DNA of 64,000 nt from an uncultured Desulfovibrio sp. (GTDB lineage Bacteria > Desulfobacterota > Desulfovibrionia > Desulfovibrionales > Desulfovibrionaceae). The first letter of the stretch is position 1. Each line of letters starts with the position of its first letter. Of this stretch, positions 6,905 through 14,814 are shown piece by piece. The DNA lies in assembly GCA_913063155.1 (NCBI GenBank), contig CAJXYU010000001.1, positions 558,001-622,000 on the forward strand, given 5' to 3'. The translations under genes were made by a program, and so were the position numbers. Below the pieces are notes generated by a model that searched no databases, was not told the DNA's origin, and saw only the letters and a program-made list of their open reading frames with translations.

Positions 6905-6953
6905 GCGGAGCCGCCACCATACGAATTCGCCCTCATACGCGTGGCGGCTCCGC
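6905..6953 (+). promoter_or_regulatory. purD leader stem-loop 2
   Basis: GCGGAGCCGCCAC (6905-6917) and GTGGCGGCTCCGC (6941-6953) are a perfect 13-bp inverted repeat with a 23-base spacer, 81 bases before the purD start. There is no T-run after it, so it is not a simple terminator. It could be an operator or part of a leader RNA controlling purine synthesis. It falls in the 342-bp gap 6692-7033, which holds no gene. Confidence 0.45.
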
Positions 6954-7033
6954 GCCCCTTTCATCATGCCAGCCTTGAAAATTCGCCCATTTTCCAATAC
7001 ACACGTGACAACCAAACACAAAGGGGACTTGTG

Positions 7034-8305
7034 ATGAAAATTCTGGTTGTCGGATCGGGCGGCCGCGAGCATGCATTATGCTGGAAGCTCAGCCAGAGCC
7101 CGAAAGTGGAAACGATTCTCTGCGCGCCCGGAAACGGGGGAACCGCTCAGATGGGGACCAATATTCCCATCAAGGACGACGATATTCCTGCCTTGGTCGC
7201 CTACGCCAAGCAAGAGTCCGTTGACTTGGTGGTGGCCGGTCCCGAGCTGCCGCTGGTTCTCGGCCTGGAAAACGCCTTGATCAAGGAGGGCATTCCCTGC
7301 TTCGGCCCCAGCGCATTCGCCGCCAACCTGGAAGGCTCCAAGGCATTCTCCAAGAATGTCATGCATGAAGCGGGCGTACCCACCGCAGACTTCCGTGTCT
7401 TCGACGAATTCGAAAACGCCCGGGCCTTCATCGAGGAAAAAGGCGCCCCCATCGTGGTCAAGGCCGACGGCCTGGCAGCGGGTAAGGGCGTGGTGGTGGC
7501 CAAGACCAAAGAAGAGGCCATCGAGGCCGTGGAAGAAATGATGGTCAAAAAGGCCTTTAACTCCGCGGGAGATCGCGTGGTCATCGAGGAGGCGCTGTCT
7601 GGAGAGGAGGCTTCCTTCCTGGCTTTCTGCGACGGGGAGAATTATGCCCTGCTGCCCTCAAGCCAGGACCACAAGGCCGTGGGTGAGGGCGACACCGGCC
7701 CCAACACCGGTGGCATGGGCGCTTACAGCCCGGCTCCCATCCTGCCGGAATCGCAGTATGAGGAAACCGCCGAACTGGTCATCCGCCCCATCCTCAAGCT
7801 CCTGGCCTCCAAAGGAGAGCCCTTCAAAGGCATCCTCTATGCGGGCCTCATGTACACAAAGAACGGCCCGAGCGTCCTGGAATACAACGTACGTTTCGGG
7901 GACCCGGAATGCCAACCCCTGCTCATGCGGCTGGAGTCCGATTTGGTGGACATCATGCTCGCCTGCATTGAGGGCCGCTTGAACGAAGTCGAAGTGAAAG
8001 TCAGGTCCGAAACAGCCTGTGGAGTGGTCATGGCCGCTGACGGTTACCCCGGAGCCTACCCCAAGGGGATGGAAATCACCGGCCTTGAAGATGCGGACGC
8101 CATGAACGGGGTCAAGGCATTCCAGGCGGGAACCAAGCTCGTGGACGGAAAGATCGTTACATCCGGCGGACGAGTGCTTTGCGTCACGGCCCTGGGCAAG
8201 AACCTGGCCGAGGCTCGGGAAAAAGCCTATCAGGCTGTGGACAAGATCCACTTTGACAAGAGTTATTTCCGCCGAGACATCGGCAATAAGGGTCTCAATC
8301 GCTAA
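7034..8305 (+). CDS. purD: Phosphoribosylamine-glycine ligase
   Basis: A 423-residue enzyme that joins glycine to phosphoribosylamine with ATP, the second step of purine synthesis, in the cytoplasm. The N-terminus MKILVVGSGGREHALCWKL is the family signature. The ATP-grasp core shows VKADGLAAGKGVVVA, the QDHKAVGEGDTGPNTGGMGA loop and EYNVRFGDPECQ. The length is normal. The ATG follows AAGGGG closely; the open frame continues upstream but without family sequence. It is followed by a strong terminator and then purE. Confidence 0.97.
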   Translation: MKILVVGSGGREHALCWKLSQSPKVETILCAPGNGGTAQMGTNIPIKDDDIPALVAYAKQESVDLVVAGPELPLVLGLENALIKEGIPCFGPSAFAANLEGSKAFSKNVMHEAGVPTADFRVFDEFENARAFIEEKGAPIVVKADGLAAGKGVVVAKTKEEAIEAVEEMMVKKAFNSAGDRVVIEEALSGEEASFLAFCDGENYALLPSSQDHKAVGEGDTGPNTGGMGAYSPAPILPESQYEETAELVIRPILKLLASKGEPFKGILYAGLMYTKNGPSVLEYNVRFGDPECQPLLMRLESDLVDIMLACIEGRLNEVEVKVRSETACGVVMAADGYPGAYPKGMEITGLEDADAMNGVKAFQAGTKLVDGKIVTSGGRVLCVTALGKNLAEAREKAYQAVDKIHFDKSYFRRDIGNKGLNR

Positions 8306-8310
8306 CAACG

Positions 8311-8335
8311 GGCCGCGCGGAAGCGCGGCCTTTTT
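8311..8335 (+). terminator. Terminator/attenuator between purD and purE
   Basis: GGCCGCGC (8311-8318) with GCGCGGCC (8323-8330), a GGAA tetraloop and TTTTT. It ends 17 bases before purE, leaving little room for a separate purE promoter. Partial read-through would lower purE relative to purD. Confidence 0.85.
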
Positions 8336-8352
8336 ATTTAGGGAGTTAAGTT

Positions 8353-8835
8353 ATGCCGCAAGTAGCCATTTTCATGGGTTCCATCTCTGACGAAGAGAAG
8401 ATGCGTCCCTGCGCCGATCTGCTCGGCGAACTGGGGATCGAGTATCTGTTCACCGTAAGCTCCGCGCACCGTACCCCAGAGCGCACCGCCAAACTTGTAA
8501 CCGAACTCGAGGCCGACGGATGTCAGGTGTTCATATGCGCCGCAGGCCTGGCCGCACATCTGGCCGGAGCCGTCGCCGCCAAAACCACCAAACCTGTTCT
8601 TGGCGTGCCTCTGACCGCCTCCCCGTTGGGCGGCATGGACGCAATGCTGGCCACCGTGCAAATGCCTCCGGGATTCCCGGTGGGGACCCTGGCGCTGGAC
8701 AAGGTGGGCGCCAAAAACGCCGCATGGCTGGCCGCACAGATCCTGGCCCTGCATGACAACGAACTGGCCGCAAAAATCAAGGCTGCCCGAGACGGATTCA
8801 AGGAATCCGTCGAAAAAGCCGCAGCAAGTCTGTAA
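8353..8835 (+). CDS. purE: N5-carboxyaminoimidazole ribonucleotide mutase (PurE)
   Basis: A 160-residue PurE enzyme of purine synthesis. It shows the [11 protein letters not shown] phosphate-binding loop (GSxSD) and the [11 protein letters not shown] motif with the catalytic histidine, then the glycine/alanine-rich [18 protein letters not shown] segment. It has the size of class I enzymes, but I cannot exclude the CO2-using class II from sequence alone; no purK is in the window. GGGAG lies before the ATG. It is co-directional with purD, across a terminator. Confidence 0.93.
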   Translation: MPQVAIFMGSISDEEKMRPCADLLGELGIEYLFTVSSAHRTPERTAKLVTELEADGCQVFICAAGLAAHLAGAVAAKTTKPVLGVPLTASPLGGMDAMLATVQMPPGFPVGTLALDKVGAKNAAWLAAQILALHDNELAAKIKAARDGFKESVEKAAASL

Positions 8836-8844
8836 TTGGAAATA

Positions 8845-8884
8845 AACGGGGAGGAAACCTTTTGAAAAAGGTTTCCTCCCCGTT
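8845..8884. terminator. Long stem-loop after purE
   Basis: AACGGGGAGGAAACCTTTT (8845-8863) is complementary to the following bases through 8884: a 19-bp stem with a tiny loop. It is the first of two tandem hairpins separating convergent purE and folD. Confidence 0.8.
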
Positions 8885-8906
8885 CCCCCTCCAAAACTTT
8901 TCAGCG

Positions 8907-8943
8907 AAAACGCCCGGCGGCTCAGCGAGCCGCCGGGCGTTTT
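8907..8943. terminator. GC-rich bidirectional terminator between purE and folD
   Basis: AAAACGCCCGGCGGCTC (8907-8923) with GAGCCGCCGGGCGTTTT (8927-8943), a perfect 17-bp stem and 3-base loop. Hairpins with the same AACGCCC...GGGCGTT ends occur at 17416-17451 and 18719-18752. Confidence 0.85.
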
Positions 8944-9020
8944 GATTATATTTCTTGAATGTCCCTATTCCGATGGATTCGACCAGAGTGGAGCGAAAGG
9001 CAACGACGCCCAGACACTCT

Positions 9021-9064
9021 GGGTTTGCAAAGGGATTTATCCCCTTTGCCCGCCGGAGGCAAAC
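9021..9064 (-). terminator. Stem-loop element after folD
   Basis: GCAAAGGG (9027-9034) pairs with CCCTTTGC (9042-9049). An outer GTTTGC (9023-9028) can instead pair with GCAAAC (9059-9064), so two folds compete. It lies immediately 3' of folD on the minus strand. I recall similar purine/pyrimidine hairpins as frequent between genes in desulfovibrios, which needs a genome-wide search to confirm. Confidence 0.5.
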
Positions 9065-9068
9065 GTCT

Positions 9069-9929
9069 CTATTTTTCGCCTACATGTATCTTGAACGCTT
9101 CAACCGTATTGACCATGAGCTGGGCAATGGTCATGGGGCCGACACCGCCCGGGACCGGAGTGATGGCATGGGCCTTTGCCTTCACCGACTCGAAATCCAC
9201 ATCGCCGCAGAGCCCTTCGTCGGTGCGGTTGATGCCCACGTCGACCACTACAGCTCCCTCCTTGACCATGTCGCCGGTAACGAACTTGGGCAGACCCACG
9301 GCAGCAAAGATAAAATCGGCTTCACGGCACTCTGCGGCCAGATCCGCAGTGCGTGAGTGACACAGAGTCACGGTGGCGTTGGCGCAGGGGCCGGACTGGG
9401 AAAGCATCATGGCCAGCGGCTTGCCCACGATGTTGGAACGGCCGATGACCACGGCCTTCTTGCAGGCCGGGTCCAAATCATAACGCTTAAGCAGGTTGAT
9501 GACCCCGGCCGGCGTGCATGGGCGAAAACCGGGCAGCCCCAGGCTCAGTTTACCCACGTTCACGGGATGGAAACCGTCAACATCCTTGTCCGGATCTATG
9601 AGGTCCAGGCACTTCTGGCTGTCCAGCCCTTTAGGCAGTGGCAATTGCATGAGGATGCCGTCCACCTTCACGTCGCGGTTCAATTCCTGAATAAGGCCTT
9701 CCAGTTCGTGCTGGGTGGCGCTGGAAATCTTATGTGGAATGGATTCGATGCCGCAGTCTTCGCAAGCACGTTCCTTGTTGCGGACGTAAACCTGGGAAGC
9801 CGGGTCGTCGCCCACGAGGATCACCGCCAAGCCGGGCTTGCGGCCGTATTTTTCGGACAGGACATCCACTTCCTGCCGCAGTTCCTCGCGGACCTGTCTG
9901 GCTGTTTCCTTGCCGTCGAGAAGAATCAT
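9069..9929 (-). CDS. folD: Bifunctional methylene-THF dehydrogenase/cyclohydrolase
   Basis: A 286-residue FolD, which interconverts 5,10-methylene-, methenyl- and 10-formyl-tetrahydrofolate for purine and C1 metabolism. Visible motifs: [14 protein letters not shown] with the catalytic lysine, [41 protein letters not shown] (NADP site) and [14 protein letters not shown]. Full length, with GGGG before the ATG. It is convergent with purE, fitting a local purine/folate grouping, but has its own transcript. Confidence 0.97.
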   Translation of the reverse strand: MILLDGKETARQVREELRQEVDVLSEKYGRKPGLAVILVGDDPASQVYVRNKERACEDCGIESIPHKISSATQHELEGLIQELNRDVKVDGILMQLPLPKGLDSQKCLDLIDPDKDVDGFHPVNVGKLSLGLPGFRPCTPAGVINLLKRYDLDPACKKAVVIGRSNIVGKPLAMMLSQSGPCANATVTLCHSRTADLAAECREADFIFAAVGLPKFVTGDMVKEGAVVVDVGINRTDEGLCGDVDFESVKAKAHAITPVPGGVGPMTIAQLMVNTVEAFKIHVGEK

Positions 9930-10076
9930 CTATGCATCCCCCAAGCTATATGTTTACCGAAGTGAGGGCCGATTAACCGCGAATCCCCGTAGCGTCAAGT
10001 AATTGCTTAGCACCCTACAGGTTTCCTTTGTCAAATGCGAGGTACCTGCTACCATGCCGGAACCATGGAGGAGATC

Positions 10077-10487
10077 ATGAGAAAAACGCTCTTGCTCCTG
10101 TGTTGCGCCCTACTCGCTGCAGCCTGCGCCAAAACCGCTTCCGGCCCGGACATGGATTCGATCCTGGACCGCGAATGGCGGCTTGGATACCACGGCGACA
10201 AGCCGGTTATCGACGACAGCACCGTGACCGTGATTTTCAAGAAAGGAGGGAGCCTGAGCGGATCCGCCGGATGCAACAGCTACTCCGGATCTTGGGAAAT
10301 GAAGGACGGCATGCTCAGGATGGGACCGTTCAACTCCACCACAGTGCTGTGCCCCGACACGCTTATGAAACAGGAAAAACGCTTTTTGCAACACATGCAG
10401 CGAGCAACGCATATGGACCTGGACAACACCGGCGCTCTTCTCATCTTTGTGAAAGGCGAGACCAAACCGATGCTTTTTCGGCAGTAG
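10077..10487 (+). CDS. META-domain (HslJ-like) lipoprotein
   Basis: A 136-residue exported protein. MRKTLLLLCCALLAAACAKT is a lipoprotein signal with the acceptor cysteine at residue 17, though the lipobox has Ala at -3. The mature part is a META domain: DREWRLGY, then GSLSGSAGCNSYSGSWEM (typical G-x-AGCN-x-Y), and cysteines in VLCPDTLMKQEKRFL. META proteins such as HslJ are linked to heat and novobiocin tolerance; the molecular role is unclear. GGAGGAG sits before this ATG. It stands alone between folD (divergent) and enolase (convergent). Confidence 0.85.
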   Translation: MRKTLLLLCCALLAAACAKTASGPDMDSILDREWRLGYHGDKPVIDDSTVTVIFKKGGSLSGSAGCNSYSGSWEMKDGMLRMGPFNSTTVLCPDTLMKQEKRFLQHMQRATHMDLDNTGALLIFVKGETKPMLFRQ

Positions 10488-10551
10488 GACAAGGACTCCC
10501 GGTTCTTCCTTTCATGCATTTGGCAGGGGTTGCCTTTCCCCAATATCAAGC

Positions 10552-10584
10552 AAAAAGGGCTGCTCCATAAGAGCAGCCCTTTTT
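10552..10584. terminator. Bidirectional terminator between META protein and eno
   Basis: AAAAAGGGCTGCTC (10552-10565) and GAGCAGCCCTTTTT (10571-10584) form a 14-bp stem with a 5-base loop and A/T tracts on both sides, serving both convergent genes. Confidence 0.9.
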
Positions 10585-10604
10585 CATCTCAATAAAGTCA
10601 ATTC

Positions 10605-11906
<1,302 letters not shown>

Positions 11907-11965
11907 TTATTCATGAGTGGAATGTAAACAGCTTTGGGGTGCCTCTGGAACTGTATAAGAAAAAC

Positions 11966-11983
11966 CGTGTTACTACAAACACG
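11966..11983 (-). terminator. Terminator after the 12012-12689 gene
   Basis: On the minus strand CGTGTT-TGTAGT-AACACG is followed by GTTTTTCTT. The short 6-bp stem gives moderate confidence. Confidence 0.55.
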
Positions 11984-12011
11984 CCTCGTTACTTTTTTCA
12001 ATAAAAATAAT

Positions 12012-12689
12012 CTAGCTCCGCCTGCGGAAATACAGAATGCCTCCGGTCACCACCAGAGCAGCGGCAATACCGGCCAGCATGGTGGTGGTTCTGTCCAGCC
12101 CCGCCCAAAAAGAGTCCCGACCCAACTCACGCAGCCGGTAGGCAACCCCCTGGTCCAGGTCCACGTTTTTGAGCGCAATGTTGGTGGTCACCATGGTTTC
12201 GGTATCCTTGAATCCGCAATACATGGTGAATTCCAGCATGCCTTTTTCCGTATAGTAGACGTATTTGTTGGCCAGTACCCGATGGTCCGGGTCCGTCCCC
12301 TTTTCAATGGAATAAGAAAACAAGGCCTTGCAGGGGTAAAAATTCTGCACGGCAAGAACCGGTTTCAATTCATGGGCCAGACCGTTCATGGTGGATTGGA
12401 TGGCAATCTTGTTCAGACCGGTCATATCCTCATGCTTCACCTTGCCCGTTTCCACACTGCGCACAAGGATGAACGGCATGGAATCGCCCAGCTTCCCTTG
12501 TCCCCAATAGGCAGCACTGAACTCTTCCCCGTCAAACACAAACACTTCTTCCCTGTGGCTGGGCCAGTCGCCCGGAACAGAGAATGAAAAACCGAGCTTT
12601 TCGTTACGGATGAGGGTGTTGTCGGCAGCGGCATTGACGCCCGTAGGAAAGGCTACCGTAAAAAACAGAATATAGAAGAAAAAACGCAT
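12012..12689 (-). CDS. Exported protein with C-terminal membrane anchor, function unknown
   Basis: A 225-residue protein with an N-terminal signal peptide (MRFFFYILFFTVAFPTGVNA, cleavage near Ala-Ala) and a C-terminal helix (MLAGIAAALVVTGGILYF) followed by RRRS. It is therefore a periplasmic domain anchored in the inner membrane with a short basic cytoplasmic tail. The domain starts EKLGFSFSVPGDWPSHREEV, like PsbP/DUF1795-type folds that read F-SVP-W, a weak resemblance only. AAGGA precedes the ATG. It is co-directional with coaX upstream, but a terminator lies between them. Confidence 0.65.
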   Translation of the reverse strand: MRFFFYILFFTVAFPTGVNAAADNTLIRNEKLGFSFSVPGDWPSHREEVFVFDGEEFSAAYWGQGKLGDSMPFILVRSVETGKVKHEDMTGLNKIAIQSTMNGLAHELKPVLAVQNFYPCKALFSYSIEKGTDPDHRVLANKYVYYTEKGMLEFTMYCGFKDTETMVTTNIALKNVDLDQGVAYRLRELGRDSFWAGLDRTTTMLAGIAAALVVTGGILYFRRRS

Positions 12690-12809
12690 GAAAATCCTTA
12701 CGGAAAACAGGTTGGGAGAACTCGGGACGAGCGCCCCGGAAACTGTGAGCCGGATCGGGTGGTAAAACGTTTCGCAGCCCATTGCAAGCTTGTGCAGGCC
12801 AAACAAAAC

Positions 12810-12833
12810 GGCGCCCCCGCACACGGGAGCGCC
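12810..12833 (-). terminator. Terminator after coaX
   Basis: On the minus strand GGCGCTCCCG-TGTG-CGGGGGCGCC (one imperfect pair) is followed by GTTTTGTTT. Confidence 0.75.
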
Positions 12834-12855
12834 GCGCTACAGACGAAAAAACAGA

Positions 12856-13629
12856 CTACTTATAGTAGCCGTACCACAATCCTTCCATGAGCAGATCCGG
12901 CCGTACTTCACCTATCGCCGGACAATGTTCGGCAATCTCGCCCGCAAGCCCTCCCGTAGCCACCACAAGCGGCGGGTCGTCATCCATCTGATCGGCCAAA
13001 CGGTGGCACAGACCTTCCACCATGTCGGCAAAGCCATAGACCAACCCCTGGTTAAGGCACTCCGAGGTGGACCGGCCCCAGCGAAATTCATCATACGGCA
13101 ACTTCAGGCTCACGGGCGGCAACTTGGCGGTCCCACCGGCCAGTGCGGCGGCGGAGGAACGTATGCCCGGACAGATGAGACCGCCTTTAAAGGCGTTCCC
13201 CACCACACAGGCCAGAGTGGTGGCCGTGCCGAAATCCACGATGATCAAATTATTGCAGTCGAATGCTTCCCGGGCCGCATAGGCGGTTACCAGAATGTCG
13301 GCGCCCACCTGGGAAGGCATGAAGTATTCGTTTTCTATGGGAATAGCCAGGTCATCGGGTACGAACAGGGCCTCCGACTCCAGGAAACGCCTGGACATAC
13401 GGCCCAGCAAAGGGTCCAAAGGCGGCACCACCGACGAAATGACGCAGGCCTCCACCTCGGAAGGACTTACGCTCTCTCTCGACAAAATGCTTTCCACCTT
13501 GATGCCCCAGTCGTCAGCCGTATTGGCAGGCCGAGTGGGAAGGGTATAGCTTTCTCCAAGGCCGCGCTCGTCGGCCAGGCAGATCTTGGTATTGGTGTTT
13601 CCCACATCAAAAAGCAGTACGGTACTCAC
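12856..13629 (-). CDS. coaX: Type III pantothenate kinase
   Basis: A 257-residue CoaX, which phosphorylates pantothenate in the first step of coenzyme A synthesis. The ASKHA-fold motifs are clear: LLFDVGNTNTKICL (phosphate 1), VISSVVPPLDP, VGADILVTAYAA, IIVDFGTATTLACV and PGIRSSAAALAGGTAKLP, and LVVATGGLAGEIAEHC near the end. GTG is chosen as start because AAGGAG stands 6 bases before it and the family sequence begins there. The same frame runs open far upstream without family sequence. Confidence 0.95.
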   Translation of the reverse strand: MSTVLLFDVGNTNTKICLADERGLGESYTLPTRPANTADDWGIKVESILSRESVSPSEVEACVISSVVPPLDPLLGRMSRRFLESEALFVPDDLAIPIENEYFMPSQVGADILVTAYAAREAFDCNNLIIVDFGTATTLACVVGNAFKGGLICPGIRSSAAALAGGTAKLPPVSLKLPYDEFRWGRSTSECLNQGLVYGFADMVEGLCHRLADQMDDDPPLVVATGGLAGEIAEHCPAIGEVRPDLLMEGLWYGYYK

Positions 13630-13771
13630 GAAAAACTCCTTCAGTATCTTCTCCCCACCTTGTACGCGCTTTCCTCCGGAAGGCAAGCGGTGCCTGAGTG
13701 GACAAAAGTGAATTACCATTGAAAGAAGCGGCCTTTTTCCTCTATGTAATACCATACGAGGAGGAATGAGT

Positions 13772-14812
13772 ATGAATCCCGCTTCCCTGATCCCTGCGGT
13801 CACGCCTATCCCCGTGCACTGGGCCATCATCGATGTCCTGCTGGTGCTGACCTTCACGGTCCACATTCTACTCATGAACGCGGTCTTCGGAGGCGGCGTC
13901 ATCGCCTTGGTCAATTCCGTAGGCGCGGGCGAACCCGTGGCACGAAGCCTCTCCCGAAAACTGCCCACGGTCCTGGCCCTGACCATCAACTTCGGAGTGG
14001 CCCCCCTGCTCTTTCTGCAGACCAATTACGGTGTCTTCGACTATGCCGGCTCCGTGCTCATGGGAGGCTGGTGGCTGGCGGTCATCCCCTTACTGCTGCC
14101 GGCATACTACGGGCTGTATGTTTACGACTTTCGATACAGCGACATGCGCGGCGGCAGACCCGCCATTCTGACCCTGGCCCTGGCCTTCATGTTTTTCATT
14201 GCCTTCATGTTTTCAAACAACATGACCATCATGCTCCGACCAGAAGTCTGGCTGGAATATTTCACCAACAACCACGGCATCGTCCTCAACCTGGGGGATC
14301 CGGCCCTGTACCCGCGCTTTCTGCACTTCATGACGGGGGCCCTGGCGGTGGGCGGCATGTTCGTCGCCTTGCTCGGGCGCTGGCACAAGCAGGAACATTA
14401 TGTGAAAACAGGCCTGAGGTGGGTCGTTCGGGCCACTGTCTTCAACATTCTCCTGGGACTCTGGTTCCTCATGTCCCTGCCCCGAGAAATCATGCTCCAA
14501 TTCATGGGCGGCAGTCCCTGGGCCACCCTCAGTCTGGCCGTCTCCATCTGCGGAGCAGGCGCCATACTCCACTTCGGAATCAAGGGGGCCCTGATTCCGT
14601 CCACGTTGGCATCTGTCTTCACAGTGCTGTTCATGGCGGTCACCCGCCATTTTGTGCGCATGTTCTACCTTTCGCCCTATTTCTCGGTGTCGGATGTGCC
14701 CAGCACCGGACAATATTCCCCCATGCTCATGTTCATCGCATCCCTGTGCGTCGTCCTCGCCCTCGCCGCCTGGATGATCAAACTGTACGTCAAGGCAGAA
14801 GGGAGGTCCTAG
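13772..14812 (+). CDS. CydA-like membrane subunit (first of a pair)
   Basis: A 346-residue inner-membrane protein with about eight hydrophobic helices. It resembles cytochrome bd subunit I in pattern: an early helix with a histidine (FTVHILLMNAVFGGG, His31) where CydA has its b595 ligand, TVLALTINFGVAPLLFLQTN like the CydA NFA-x-GV-TG helix, and RFLHFMTGALAVGGMFVALLG like the CydA H-x-GA-G helix. It lacks the CydA Q-loop and any CydB partner. It would bind haem b and pass quinol electrons to the cytochrome encoded next. The second ATG is used because GGAGG is properly spaced for it. The next gene begins 3 bases after the stop. Confidence 0.75.
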   Translation: MNPASLIPAVTPIPVHWAIIDVLLVLTFTVHILLMNAVFGGGVIALVNSVGAGEPVARSLSRKLPTVLALTINFGVAPLLFLQTNYGVFDYAGSVLMGGWWLAVIPLLLPAYYGLYVYDFRYSDMRGGRPAILTLALAFMFFIAFMFSNNMTIMLRPEVWLEYFTNNHGIVLNLGDPALYPRFLHFMTGALAVGGMFVALLGRWHKQEHYVKTGLRWVVRATVFNILLGLWFLMSLPREIMLQFMGGSPWATLSLAVSICGAGAILHFGIKGALIPSTLASVFTVLFMAVTRHFVRMFYLSPYFSVSDVPSTGQYSPMLMFIASLCVVLALAAWMIKLYVKAEGRS

Positions 14813-14814
14813 CC

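Noticed and set aside
13630-14025. An upstream extension of the coaX frame
   Set aside because: It runs into the divergent CydA-like gene; the GTG at 13629 has a strong ribosome site and begins the family sequence.
14071-14814. An upstream extension of the octaheme frame through the previous gene
   Set aside because: The family-like sequence and ribosome site start at 14815; the extension overlaps the first CydA-like gene in another frame.
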